A stretch of DNA of 55,435 nucleotides from JAQXDR01 sp038138625 (lineage in GTDB: Bacteria > Pseudomonadota > Alphaproteobacteria > Rhodobacterales > Rhodobacteraceae): assembly GCA_038138625.1 (NCBI GenBank), contig JAYQEA010000007.1:1-55435 (forward strand), written 5' to 3'. The number at the start of each line of letters is the position of its first letter. Positions within the stretch are counted from its first letter, which is position 1. The translations under genes and the position numbers were made by a program. The notes beneath the pieces are model-generated. The model did no database searches. It saw only the letters and a list, made by a program, of their open reading frames with translations, and was not told where the DNA came from. Below, piece after piece: positions 8,738 through 17,361 of this stretch.

Positions 8738-9370
8738 CTACTGCCCGGGCACTGCGATGCATTTATGGGTCATTCCAACGGGATCGTCATAGAGTGCTTC
8801 GGATCCTTTGATCCAGATCGTCTGGCCCAAGCTGCCTTGGTATTTTGATCCCGATCCGGTTGGTGACACTAATCCGGCATCGACTGTGTCGCCGATCTCG
8901 AAGCGGATACTGGGTAGTTGGGTATCGAAAAAATAGGTGGTGATTTCAATCATGGAAGAGGGGCCACACATCCAGAAGGCGTGCCCGACCTCTGGTTGTA
9001 AAGACCACGTCGCCACCAATTCCCCCTCTCGGACCAGATAGGAAAATTTGACGCAGTTTCTTGGGTTATCGGATTTCCAGCAGTCGTCGCGGCCCTTGAT
9101 CCAGCCGCGTTGCTGGGCGCGCAAGGTTGTTTCAGCGGCCATAGTGCCTTCGGTCAGGGCTTTGGTCTTTTCCAAGGCCGCCCGGTAATGATCCGACACA
9201 CGACGATCGAGCGCAGCCAGTTCAGGATCCGTACAGATCATTTGCTCGACTGTGGTGGCAGCCTGCGCACAATCAAAAGAGGGCTCGTCCTGCGCCAAGG
9301 CGGGGGCCGCGCACAAGATCGCAAGTATCAAAGGTATCCGTGTCATCGTCATCGTCATCGTCTTTGTCAA
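8738..9370 (-). CDS. LprI/DUF1311 plus MliC-like protein, putative periplasmic lysozyme inhibitor
   Basis: A secreted protein of up to 210 residues. A signal peptide (IPLILAILCAAPALAQ) is followed by a DUF1311/LprI domain: FDCAQAATTVEQMICTDPELAALDRRVSDHY, then RGWIKGRDDCW and NPRNC, with four cysteines placed as in the family. The C-terminal 80 residues resemble MliC (C-type lysozyme inhibitor): WMCGPSSMIEITTY, SGSKY, WIKGSEALYDD, final HKC. The start is uncertain: TTG at 9370 or one of three ATGs at 9358, 9352 and 9346 within a GATGAC hexanucleotide repeat, none with a clear ribosome binding site. Inhibition of lysozyme is inferred from the families, not shown. Confidence 0.78.
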   Translation of the reverse strand: MTKTMTMTMTRIPLILAILCAAPALAQDEPSFDCAQAATTVEQMICTDPELAALDRRVSDHYRAALEKTKALTEGTMAAETTLRAQQRGWIKGRDDCWKSDNPRNCVKFSYLVREGELVATWSLQPEVGHAFWMCGPSSMIEITTYFFDTQLPSIRFEIGDTVDAGLVSPTGSGSKYQGSLGQTIWIKGSEALYDDPVGMTHKCIAVPGQ

Positions 9371-9617
9371 TTGCTCGATTTTTGTATCAGACCTGTCCTA
9401 ATTTGGAAATATGGCGGTTCGCTAGGCATAAGGCATCTTGGACGGGTAAGGGCACTTGTCGCGACAATGCTCACCAAACGTAATGACCGCTGCACGAATA
9501 AGGATCGCAGGTTCACGAAGGCAGGCGCAGCAAGGTGTTTTATGCAATAAGTTAATAAGCCTGCATGCCAGAGTTTTTGTTCCGGATCTGTGCAGATAGT
9601 CCTTGCAAGGAGCTTAA

Positions 9618-9764
9618 ATGACATTCTACGGGCATGTTCCAAACGCCACTTGGATCGACAGATTGAAATTGAAATATCTCCCAGAGTTTGACCTTGGTCG
9701 GGCCTTCTGTCAGGACTACCAAGCAGCATCAGCAACACTGGTACACGATGCGGAGGTGCCATGA
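9618..9764 (+). CDS. Possible small protein (48 aa) translationally coupled to trkA
   Basis: An ATG at 9618 sits seven bases behind AAGGAG, a very good ribosome binding site. It opens a 48-codon frame (MTFYGHVPNATWIDRLKLKY and onward) whose TGA overlaps the trkA ATG (ATGA at 9761-9764). I do not recognise the sequence. It is mildly basic in the middle, has one Cys and no membrane segment. The strong site and the exact overlap suggest either a real small protein or a leader ORF that controls trkA translation; a decayed gene end is also possible. Confidence 0.45.
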   Translation: MTFYGHVPNATWIDRLKLKYLPEFDLGRAFCQDYQAASATLVHDAEVP

Positions 9765-11137
9765 AGGTCATCATTTGCGGAGCAGGTCAGGTGGGCTGGC
9801 AAATTGCCCGTCATCTTGCCAATGAAAAAAACGATGTCACCGTGGTGGACAATGACGCGGACTTGGTGCGTCGCGCAACAGATACGCTGGATGTTCAGGG
9901 CATTGCGGGGTTTGCGTCCTATCCCGACGTTCTGGAGCGCGCGGGCGCGAGCGATGCCGATATGATTATTGCCGCCACACATTCAGACGAGGTCAATATG
10001 GTGACCTGTCAGGTTGCCCATTCGGTCTTTGACATTCCGCGCAAGGTGGCGCGTTTAAGGGCAAAAAGCTATCTGACCGCGATCTATTCTGATCTGTATC
10101 GTCGCGATCACCTGCCGATTGATGTTGTCATCAGTCCCGAACGCGAAGTCGCAGATGCCGCGTTACAACGTCTTGCTGCCTCGTCTGCATTCGACACCGA
10201 GATCTTTCTCGATGGAGGCGTTCAGCTGTTGGGTTTATCACTCGCCGAGGATTGCCCGATTATAAATACACCCCTGCGGCAGTTGACGGATCTTTTCTCG
10301 ACGCTGCGCGCGGTTGTTGTCGGTGTTCGACGCGAGGGAACGTTGTTTGCGCCCGATCCAGGGGATCAGTTATTTGCCGGGGACGCGTGTTACGTAATGG
10401 TGCATGCCGATGATTTGCGCCGCACAATGGAGGTTTTTGGAAAAACCGTACGTAAACAGGAGCGCATTGTTCTTATTGGGGGCGGCAACGTGGGTCTGAT
10501 GGTTGCCCAGGAGCTGGAGTCCCGTGCAAACCGGGTGCGTGCCAAAATGATCGAACGCAATCATGCGTGTGCCATTCGTGCAGCCGAGTCGCTGGAACGT
10601 ACAATCGTTTTGAACGGTGACGGTTTGGACGCCGCGCTTTTGGACGAAGCGAATGTATCACGCGCAGATGCGGTTTTATGTGTCACTGATGATGACAAGG
10701 TCAATCTTCTGGCGGCGGTGCGCGCCAAGGCCGCTGGCGCGCGTGTTACAATTGCCTTGATCAATGATCCGACCTTGGTGCCAATGCTGGAGCCTCTTGG
10801 AGTGGATGCGCATATAAACCCGCGTGGCACCACCGTGAGTTCGATTTTACGACATATCCGTCACGGACGGGTGCGAGCTGTCTACTCCATCGGGGATGCA
10901 GAGGCAGAGATTATCGAGGCAGAGGTTTTGTCAACGTCGCCGATAGCGGGCCAGACTATTCGTGAAATTGACTTTCCTGAAGGCGTGCTTGTTGGTGCTA
11001 TTCGCAAAGGCGAAATGGTGATTAAACCATCTGGTGAAACAAGAATAGACGAAGGCGATATTATCGTGCTGTTTTCGTTGTCTGGCGATGTGCCCGAAGT
11101 AGAGCGTTTGCTTCAGGTCTCTATCGACTTTTTCTAG
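9761..11137 (+). CDS. trkA: Trk system potassium uptake regulatory subunit TrkA
   Basis: 458 residues, the standard TrkA length, built of two tandem RCK units. The first begins MKVIICGAGQVGWQIARHL (GxGxxG NAD site) followed by an Asp-rich VTVVDNDADL strand. The second begins near residue 233 with IVLIGGGNVGLMVAQEL. TrkA_C domains follow each. It is a cytoplasmic peripheral protein that gates the TrkH channel through NAD(H)/ATP binding. The ATG overlaps a possible upstream small ORF, and trkH starts only five bases after the stop, so trkA and trkH form one transcription unit. Confidence 0.97.
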   Translation: MKVIICGAGQVGWQIARHLANEKNDVTVVDNDADLVRRATDTLDVQGIAGFASYPDVLERAGASDADMIIAATHSDEVNMVTCQVAHSVFDIPRKVARLRAKSYLTAIYSDLYRRDHLPIDVVISPEREVADAALQRLAASSAFDTEIFLDGGVQLLGLSLAEDCPIINTPLRQLTDLFSTLRAVVVGVRREGTLFAPDPGDQLFAGDACYVMVHADDLRRTMEVFGKTVRKQERIVLIGGGNVGLMVAQELESRANRVRAKMIERNHACAIRAAESLERTIVLNGDGLDAALLDEANVSRADAVLCVTDDDKVNLLAAVRAKAAGARVTIALINDPTLVPMLEPLGVDAHINPRGTTVSSILRHIRHGRVRAVYSIGDAEAEIIEAEVLSTSPIAGQTIREIDFPEGVLVGAIRKGEMVIKPSGETRIDEGDIIVLFSLSGDVPEVERLLQVSIDFF

Positions 11138-11141
11138 ACCG

Positions 11142-12671
11142 ATGCTCTGGCTTTTTCGTCTTCCGCTGTTTTTACAGATAACGGGTGTAGCAGCCATGGG
11201 GATGCTGATACCCGCCGTTTATGCGGCGCGTATCGGGGATCTGGGAACCACTCAGGCGTTTGGAAATTCCAGTCTTCTTGGCTTTGTGCTTATTGCGTTG
11301 GTTGGCATCGCTTTGGAAACCCGGCAGCATCAGTCCAGTGCGATGGGCCAGCTTTTGCAGCTTCTTGGCGCTTTTTTGATTTTGCCAATTTATCTTGCCT
11401 TGCCCTTTCATGTTGTCAGCCCCAGCCCCGGCTTTGGCGATAGCTATTTCGAAATGACGTCAGCCATGACCACAACCGGTTTTGCTTTGTTCCCTGCCGA
11501 GTCCCTGTCTGCATCTGTACACCTGTGGCGCGCGATCGTCGCCTGGCTCGGCGGCATGTTGATGTGGGTTGCGGCAGCAGCCGTTCTCGCTCCCGTGGCA
11601 CTTGGTGGATTTGAACTGCTTCAGGGGGCTCGGCAAGGGCAGCTCGAGGCGACTGGCGCGCTGCGGGGTGCGACGTTGGATCCTGCGCGCCGTGTGACGC
11701 GCGCAACACGGGCAATGGCTCCGCTATACATATGTCTGACAGCCATTTTGGGAGTGGCATTATATGCGGCGGGTGAAGACGGAATTGTGGCGACTTGTCA
11801 TGCGATGTCGGTGTTGGCGACGTCAGGAATTACCCCGCTGGTGTCCATGGCAGATAGTAAAGCAGGGTTTGTTGGTGAGTTCTTGTTGCTTTTGTTCGTT
11901 CTGCCGGCGCTCAGCCGTGTTGTGATAGCGACACCCTTGTTTAAGCTTCGCCCGTATCATCTAACACGGAATATTGAATTGCGACTGGCACTTTTGCTGA
12001 CGGTCTTGGTGCCGCTATTGCTGTTTTTTCTGCATTGGATCGGAACCTTGGATAGCGATGTGCCGGGCGTTCCGGTTGAGGAGTCACTCGGTACGGCACT
12101 GCGCGCATTGTGGGGGGGGATATTTACGACTGTCTCTTTCTTGTCGACTACCGGATTTGAAAGCGCCGACTGGCAAACCGTACAAGCGTGGTCGGGACTG
12201 CGTACGCCGGGAATCATCCTTATGGGACTGGCATTGGTAGGCGGGGGCGTCGCGACAACAGCGGGCGGGGTCAAGCTGCTGCGCGTCTACGCTCTGTATC
12301 TAAATGGACTTCGTGAGGTTGAACGGCTGGTGCATCCTTCTTCGGTGACGGGGGAAACCGCTTTGGGCGGGCGAGTGCGTCGGGATGGCCAGGTCATAGC
12401 ATGGGTTTTTTTCATGCTGGTAGCGGTGGCTTTGGCGGTTGTCACCGTGGGTTTGGGTGCTATGGGGATTGATTTTGAAAACGCCATATTGCTTGCTGTG
12501 GCCTGTTTGACAAATACCGGCCCGCTGGTTGTTTCTGCATCCGAGGCGCCGATCGCGTTGTTAGGTGCCTCTATTTGGGTCAAGCTTTGGCTTGCTGCCG
12601 CTATGGTCTTGGGGCGATTAGAGCTTCTGGCGATAATTGTTCTTCTTGTTCCGGAAAGTTGGCGCGACTAG
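11142..12671 (+). CDS. trkH: Trk system potassium uptake protein TrkH
   Basis: 509 residues of mostly hydrophobic sequence, the integral membrane K+-translocating subunit. Four pore-loop regions are visible: SAMTTTGFALF, LATSGITPL, LSTTGFESADW and CLTNTGPLV, each with the conserved Gly of the selectivity filter. The N-terminus begins MLWLFRLPLFLQITGV. It works with TrkA encoded immediately upstream. A region capable of weak pairing (GCCC...GGGC) followed by T-rich sequence lies at about 12690-12720, but it is too weak to call a terminator. Confidence 0.96.
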   Translation: MLWLFRLPLFLQITGVAAMGMLIPAVYAARIGDLGTTQAFGNSSLLGFVLIALVGIALETRQHQSSAMGQLLQLLGAFLILPIYLALPFHVVSPSPGFGDSYFEMTSAMTTTGFALFPAESLSASVHLWRAIVAWLGGMLMWVAAAAVLAPVALGGFELLQGARQGQLEATGALRGATLDPARRVTRATRAMAPLYICLTAILGVALYAAGEDGIVATCHAMSVLATSGITPLVSMADSKAGFVGEFLLLLFVLPALSRVVIATPLFKLRPYHLTRNIELRLALLLTVLVPLLLFFLHWIGTLDSDVPGVPVEESLGTALRALWGGIFTTVSFLSTTGFESADWQTVQAWSGLRTPGIILMGLALVGGGVATTAGGVKLLRVYALYLNGLREVERLVHPSSVTGETALGGRVRRDGQVIAWVFFMLVAVALAVVTVGLGAMGIDFENAILLAVACLTNTGPLVVSASEAPIALLGASIWVKLWLAAAMVLGRLELLAIIVLLVPESWRD

Positions 12672-12806
12672 CTGCTATCAACATTTGTGCCCATAAAACG
12701 GGCGTTTGATTGATTTTTTGCTCTGGCATATCCGGTGTTCTAGTTTCATACTTGAACACTAAAAGAACTTCATAGATAAAAACAAAAAAATATAAAGGCG
12801 CTTTCA

Positions 12807-13040
12807 ATGGCCTCAGACAGACAAAACCTCCAAGATGCCTTTCTCAATCATGTTAGGAAAACTAAGGTTCCCGTGACCGTGTTCCTTATCAATGGGGTTA
12901 AACTGCAAGGTGTTATCACGTGGTTTGATAACTTTTGCGTGCTTTTACGCCGGGATGGACAGTCTCAACTCGTTTATAAACATGCAATTTCGACCATTAT
13001 GCCGTCGCAGCCGATCAATCTGTATGACGGTGAGGGATAA
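12807..13040 (+). CDS. hfq: RNA chaperone Hfq
   Basis: 77 residues starting MASDRQNLQDAFLNHVRKTK, with Sm1 (VTVFLINGVKLQGVITWFD) and Sm2 (LVYKHAISTIMP) motifs including the conserved YKHAIST segment. This is the short-tailed form usual in alphaproteobacteria. Hfq hexamers pair small RNAs with mRNAs. hflX follows 83 bases downstream, the classical hfq-hflX order. The ATG follows GAAAGGCGCTTTCA-like sequence; an AAGGCG at 12795-12800 is the likely ribosome binding site. Confidence 0.98.
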   Translation: MASDRQNLQDAFLNHVRKTKVPVTVFLINGVKLQGVITWFDNFCVLLRRDGQSQLVYKHAISTIMPSQPINLYDGEG

Positions 13041-13123
13041 GGCCTGTTGTCTAGCGCTCGTCTTGGGCTGCGCAAGGCCCGCCTTGGACGCTAGGGCTAA
13101 GCGATTTGTGAAAGTGCTGCGGA

Positions 13124-14398
13124 ATGCCTGATCATGCGCCTGCGATCACCCGGTCTTGGGTGTTGCATCCAGAACTTTTGTCTGACCGAAATCGACGTGA
13201 GGCAAGTTCTGCCCTGGCAGAGGCTGTCGCTTTGGCCGAAGCGCTCCCCGGTTTGGCAATCTGCGGGGCGGACGTGGTGCGGCTTCAACGTCCGCAGCCA
13301 TCCGCGCTTTTTGGCAAAGGCAAGATTGAAACGCTGAAGGCGCAGTTCAAAGAAGGCGAGGTTGACCTTGTTTTAATCGATGGGCCGGTCTCACCCGTAC
13401 AGCAGCGCAATCTGGAAAAGGCGTGGGGCGTCAAAATTCTGGATCGCACCGGTCTTATCCTTGAAATATTTTCTGATCGTGCGGCGACACGCGAGGGTGT
13501 GCTGCAGGTCGAAATGGCTGCGCTAAGTTATCAGCGCACGCGGCTTGTTCGGGCCTGGACGCACCTTGAACGTCAACGTGGGGGGCTGGGATTTGTCGGA
13601 GGACCGGGCGAGACCCAGATCGAAGCGGACAGACGTGCGATCGATGAACAGTTGGTACGATTGCGACGGCAGTTGGATCGTGTCGTCAAGACGCGTGACC
13701 TGCATCGCAAAGCGCGGGCAAAGGTTCCCTTTCCGATCGTTGCACTTGTTGGGTACACCAACGCGGGAAAGTCTACCCTTTTCAATCGCCTGACCGGAGC
13801 AGAGGTCATGGCCAAAGACATGCTTTTTGCGACTTTGGATCCGACCATGCGGGCGGTTGAATTGACCAATGGGCTGAATGTGATCTTATCTGATACGGTT
13901 GGTTTTATTTCGGATTTGCCGACAGAACTTGTTGCCGCATTTCGCGCGACCTTGGAAGAGGTGCTGGCCGCTGATGTGATCTGTCACGTTCGCGATATTT
14001 CGCACGCCGAAACGGATGATCAGGCGAGGGACGTCCGCGAGATTATGGACCGTCTTGGTGTGACGGATGATACACCCCAGTTGGAAATTTGGAACAAGAT
14101 CGATGCTTTGCCGGCCGAAGATCACGATGCAATTGTGCTACGTGCGGGCCGTGACGAGGCGGTACATGCAGTATCCTCGGTAACCGGAGAGGGGCTGGAT
14201 GGCCTGCTGGCGGCCCTGCATGAGGTCCTGCGCGGGGATGAGGTCGAAGAGGCGCTCCGCCTGAGTTTTGCAAACGGACGACAGCGGGCTTGGCTGTTTG
14301 AGCGTGGCTTGATCAAATCGGAGACCCAGACAGACACCGGCTTTGATCTGACAGTTCGGTGGCGACCACGCGACAAAAAGGCCTATGCGCAGCTTTGA
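13124..14398 (+). CDS. hflX: Ribosome-dissociating GTPase HflX
   Basis: 424 residues. The N-terminal HflX domain has the nucleotide-binding glycine-rich loop PSALFGKGKIETL and a coiled coil around residues 140-190. The GTPase domain shows G1 (GYTNAGKSTLFN), G3 (DTVGFISDLP) and G4 (IWNKID). HflX splits stalled 70S ribosomes, for example after heat stress. It is downstream of hfq and probably cotranscribed. The start chosen is the ATG at 13124. Confidence 0.96.
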   Translation: MPDHAPAITRSWVLHPELLSDRNRREASSALAEAVALAEALPGLAICGADVVRLQRPQPSALFGKGKIETLKAQFKEGEVDLVLIDGPVSPVQQRNLEKAWGVKILDRTGLILEIFSDRAATREGVLQVEMAALSYQRTRLVRAWTHLERQRGGLGFVGGPGETQIEADRRAIDEQLVRLRRQLDRVVKTRDLHRKARAKVPFPIVALVGYTNAGKSTLFNRLTGAEVMAKDMLFATLDPTMRAVELTNGLNVILSDTVGFISDLPTELVAAFRATLEEVLAADVICHVRDISHAETDDQARDVREIMDRLGVTDDTPQLEIWNKIDALPAEDHDAIVLRAGRDEAVHAVSSVTGEGLDGLLAALHEVLRGDEVEEALRLSFANGRQRAWLFERGLIKSETQTDTGFDLTVRWRPRDKKAYAQL

Positions 14399-14503
14399 CC
14401 AAAGCGGCTAGGCATTAACGCATCTGTTGCAAGGATTGACGCTTGCCCCTTGGGGGGCCAAAAGCTAACTCTTGCCACGACACGCTGAAAAGGGGAGACA
14501 GCC

Positions 14504-15727
14504 ATGCCCGAAGACCTGATAAACAGCTTTATGACAGGACCCGACGAAAACGGACGGTTCGGTGACTTTGGTGGCCGGTTTGTCTCCGAGACGCTGATGC
14601 CGCTTATTCTTTCGCTTGAGGCTCAGTACGAAAATGCCAAAACAGATCAGACCTTCTGGGACGAGATGGATTTTCTGTGGAAGCATTACGTGGGACGGCC
14701 ATCTCCGCTCTACTTCGCGGAGCGTCTGACCGAACGCCTGGGTGGTGCCAAGATTTATCTGAAGCGGGACGAACTCAACCACACTGGCGCTCATAAAATC
14801 AACAACGTGCTCGGACAGATCATTCTGGCACGGCGCATGGGAAAAACGCGGATCATTGCAGAGACCGGGGCAGGACAACATGGCGTTGCCACAGCGACCG
14901 TTTGCGCCAAATTCGGTTTGAAATGTGTGGTCTACATGGGTGCGCATGATGTCGAACGGCAAAAGCCAAATGTGTTTCGCATGCGTCTGCTTGGAGCAGA
15001 GGTCGTAGCCGTGACCAGTGGACGTGGCACATTGAAAGACGCAATGAACGACGCCCTCCGGGATTGGGTCACGAACGTGCATGACACATTCTATTGCATT
15101 GGAACGGTTGCGGGTCCGCATCCCTATCCAGCTATGGTGCGTGATTTCCAGTCCATTATTGGCAAAGAAACGCGTTACCAAATGCAAGAGGCCGAGGGTC
15201 GATTGCCTGACACGCTGATTGCCGCCATTGGCGGAGGCTCTAATGCGATGGGTCTGTTCTATCCGTTTCTCGATGATCCATCCGTCAATATCATCGGGGT
15301 CGAGGCTGGCGGAAAAGGGGTTAATGATCAGATGGAACACTGTGCGTCCCTAACGGGCGGACGCCCGGGGGTTTTGCACGGCAACCGGACGTTCCTGCTG
15401 CAAGACGGAGACGGACAGATCCTCGAAGGGTATTCGATCTCGGCGGGACTGGATTATCCGGGCATTGGACCGGAACATTCGTGGTTGCATGAAATCGGTC
15501 GTGCGAAATATGTCTCGATCACGGATCAAGAGGCCTTGGCAGCCTTTCAATTAAGCTGTGAGACAGAGGGTATAATTCCGGCGCTCGAACCAAGCCATGC
15601 CTTGGCGCATGTGGCCAAAATTGCACCCGAACTGCCCTCTGACCATCTGCTTGTTATGAATATGTGCGGCCGCGGTGACAAAGACATCTTTACCGTGGCA
15701 GGCCATCTGGGCGTGGACATGGGCTAA
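14504..15727 (+). CDS. trpB: Tryptophan synthase beta chain
   Basis: 407 residues, typical for TrpB1. The PLP lysine lies in LNHTGAHKINNVLGQ, the phosphate-binding loop in AAIGGGSNAMG, and the catalytic Glu in the AETGAGQHGVA segment. It condenses indole and serine to tryptophan. An AAGGGGAGAC ribosome binding site precedes the ATG. Unlike the common trpBA arrangement, trpA lies about 4 kb away on the opposite strand, so the subunits are transcribed separately. Confidence 0.98.
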   Translation: MPEDLINSFMTGPDENGRFGDFGGRFVSETLMPLILSLEAQYENAKTDQTFWDEMDFLWKHYVGRPSPLYFAERLTERLGGAKIYLKRDELNHTGAHKINNVLGQIILARRMGKTRIIAETGAGQHGVATATVCAKFGLKCVVYMGAHDVERQKPNVFRMRLLGAEVVAVTSGRGTLKDAMNDALRDWVTNVHDTFYCIGTVAGPHPYPAMVRDFQSIIGKETRYQMQEAEGRLPDTLIAAIGGGSNAMGLFYPFLDDPSVNIIGVEAGGKGVNDQMEHCASLTGGRPGVLHGNRTFLLQDGDGQILEGYSISAGLDYPGIGPEHSWLHEIGRAKYVSITDQEALAAFQLSCETEGIIPALEPSHALAHVAKIAPELPSDHLLVMNMCGRGDKDIFTVAGHLGVDMG

Positions 15728-15740
15728 CACGGGACAACCG

Positions 15741-15778
15741 GCGTCGAAGGTCGCAGATTTAAAAGTGCGCTTCGACGC
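15741..15778. terminator. Inverted repeat between convergent trpB and pth
   Basis: GCGTCGAAG at 15741-15749 and CTTCGACGC at 15770-15778 form a 9-bp perfect stem, with a possible inner CGCA/TGCG extension. It fills the 53-base gap between the ends of trpB (+) and pth (-). It may act as a shared terminator or end-protecting hairpin. There is no T-run on either side, so intrinsic termination is uncertain. Confidence 0.45.
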
Positions 15779-15780
15779 AA

Positions 15781-16470
15781 CTACCGGAATTTATCCATAA
15801 GCTTTTGCATGGCTGATCTTGTGTCAATCTCCGGTTTCTGTGCCGGGATAGTTTGTGATGGTTGCTTTGTTTTACTATCATTCGCGTCTGCAGACTTGCG
15901 TTTTGGGACAACACGCAAGGCCACGGCATTCATGAACCGGCCTGTGTCTCCGGCAGCCAAAGCGTTTGCCCCATCAGATATACCGCGCATAACGTCGTCT
16001 AACCAGTCAGCATCTGCCTTGGCAAAATCATGCAGCACATAACCGGCCACCAGTTCCTTCCGGCCCGGGTGCCCTATGCCAAGGCGGACCCGATTGTAGG
16101 CTTCACCAATATGACTATGAATAGACCGCAATCCGTTATGACCTGCATGACCTCCACCCGATTTGACACGTGCCTTGCCCGGGGCAAGATCAAGTTCGTC
16201 GTGAATGACTGTGACGTCCTCGGCTGTCATCTTGAAAAAGCGCATCGCCTCGCCAACGGATTGCCCTGACCGGTTCATAAATGTGGAAGGCTTCAGCAAA
16301 ATAACCTTCTCGGGACCAAGGCGTCCCTCGCTGCATTGGCCCTGAAAGCGGTTTCGCCACGGGGCAAAATCATGATCTTGCGCGATCCGGTCAACAGCCA
16401 TAAAGCCAATATTGTGACGGTTATGGGCGTATTTTTGTCCTGGATTACCTAAACCCACAATTAATTGCAT
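15781..16470 (-). CDS. pth: Peptidyl-tRNA hydrolase
   Basis: The start chosen is the ATG at 16470 (MQLIVGLGNPGQKYAHNRHN), five codons inside the longest frame, because it matches the family N-terminus. The catalytic His is in the NRHNIGF segment, and the conserved Asp/Asn residues lie in VIHDELDLAPGKARVK and GGGHAGHNGLRSI. It has 229 residues including a Lys/Gln-rich C-terminal tail of about 40 residues. It recycles peptidyl-tRNA. rplY lies upstream on the same strand, a very common pairing, but a terminator separates them here. Confidence 0.96.
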   Translation of the reverse strand: MQLIVGLGNPGQKYAHNRHNIGFMAVDRIAQDHDFAPWRNRFQGQCSEGRLGPEKVILLKPSTFMNRSGQSVGEAMRFFKMTAEDVTVIHDELDLAPGKARVKSGGGHAGHNGLRSIHSHIGEAYNRVRLGIGHPGRKELVAGYVLHDFAKADADWLDDVMRGISDGANALAAGDTGRFMNAVALRVVPKRKSADANDSKTKQPSQTIPAQKPEIDTRSAMQKLMDKFR

Positions 16471-16540
16471 GACCGATCCCGCCATTACATGAATGTGTCA
16501 AGGGCATAAGCTGAAGGGTGTGATCAGGCAAGCCCACAAT

Positions 16541-16569
16541 AAAAAGGCCCCTGCAAGAGACAGGGGCCT
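16541..16569 (-). terminator. Rho-independent terminator after rplY
   Basis: AGGCCCCTG at 16545-16553 pairs with CAGGGGCCT at 16561-16569 over a 7-base loop. On the minus strand the hairpin is followed by TTTTTATT. It lies 27 bases downstream of the rplY stop. Confidence 0.88.
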
Positions 16570-16595
16570 GACTGATAAGGGTGATCAGGCGGTGA

Positions 16596-17216
16596 TTATT
16601 CCGCGCTGTCTTCTCCTTCGGCTTCAGCGTCGTCTGATGCGGCCAGACCTGATGGCGCCGTGATATTACAAATCATAAAGTCACGGTCGATCGACGGCTT
16701 GCTGCCTTCGGGCAAAGTCACGGACGAAATTGTAACGGTATCTCCGATTGACAAACCCGAAAGATCAACAACGATTTTTTCAGGGATATCACCCGCTGTC
16801 ACAACCAGTTCTACCTCGGGGCGGACAATTGTCATCGTGCCACCGCGCTTGAGACCCGGCGCATTTTCGTGTCCGATGAACTCGACCGGAACGAACAGGT
16901 TGATTTTGGAGGTCCGACGCAGACGCATCAGGTCAAAATGCCTTGGCAGATCTTTGACGACATCGCGCTGGACATCACGGCAGATAACGCGCACGTCGTC
17001 GTGGCCCTCTACCTTGAGGTTGAACAACGTGGATTTGAACCGCCCGGCCTTGAGCTTTTTGAGCAGCTCGTTAAACGGGATCTGAATGGATAGGGGTTCC
17101 TTGTCACCGCCAAAGACGACTCCGGGAACCATATTGGCGCGACGCGCTGCACGAGCGGCGCCCTTGCCTGTCCCCGCGCGTTCTTGGCAGATCAGATCTG
17201 GGATCTCTTGTGCCAT
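16596..17216 (-). CDS. rplY: 50S ribosomal protein L25, general stress protein Ctc type
   Basis: 206 residues starting at the ATG at 17216 (MAQEIPDLICQERAGTGKGA) behind AAAGGAGAA. An upstream in-frame ATG at 17267 would bypass this good site and is not used. The L25 beta-barrel (VPGVVFGGDKEPLSI) is followed by the TL5/CTC C-terminal domain (GGTMTIVRPEVELV, GDIPEKIVVDLSGL). The tail is acidic (DDAEAEGEDSAE). It binds 5S rRNA in the large subunit. Own terminator downstream. Confidence 0.95.
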   Translation of the reverse strand: MAQEIPDLICQERAGTGKGAARAARRANMVPGVVFGGDKEPLSIQIPFNELLKKLKAGRFKSTLFNLKVEGHDDVRVICRDVQRDVVKDLPRHFDLMRLRRTSKINLFVPVEFIGHENAPGLKRGGTMTIVRPEVELVVTAGDIPEKIVVDLSGLSIGDTVTISSVTLPEGSKPSIDRDFMICNITAPSGLAASDDAEAEGEDSAE

Positions 17217-17361
17217 GATATTCTCCTTTGAAAATGGGGTGCCTCCAAGGCTGTCACCCCGTGTCATGAGTTTGCGGGGTTAACGCCACGTGCACCGCTT
17301 GGCAAGGGGGAAAGAGCGCGGTAATGGGGTCCTTGCGTGTCTAATTTAACAAGGCCCCGTT

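Noticed and set aside
9367..9774. 135-codon minus-strand frame upstream of the lysozyme-inhibitor-like gene
   Set aside because: No similarity or ribosome binding site; it lies over the promoter region and the small plus-strand ORF before trkA.
12690..12720. Weak GCCC/GGGC hairpin with T-rich tail after trkH
   Set aside because: Only four base pairs; not enough to call a terminator.
14465..15340. 291-codon minus-strand frame
   Set aside because: Antisense shadow of trpB, a certain gene on the plus strand.
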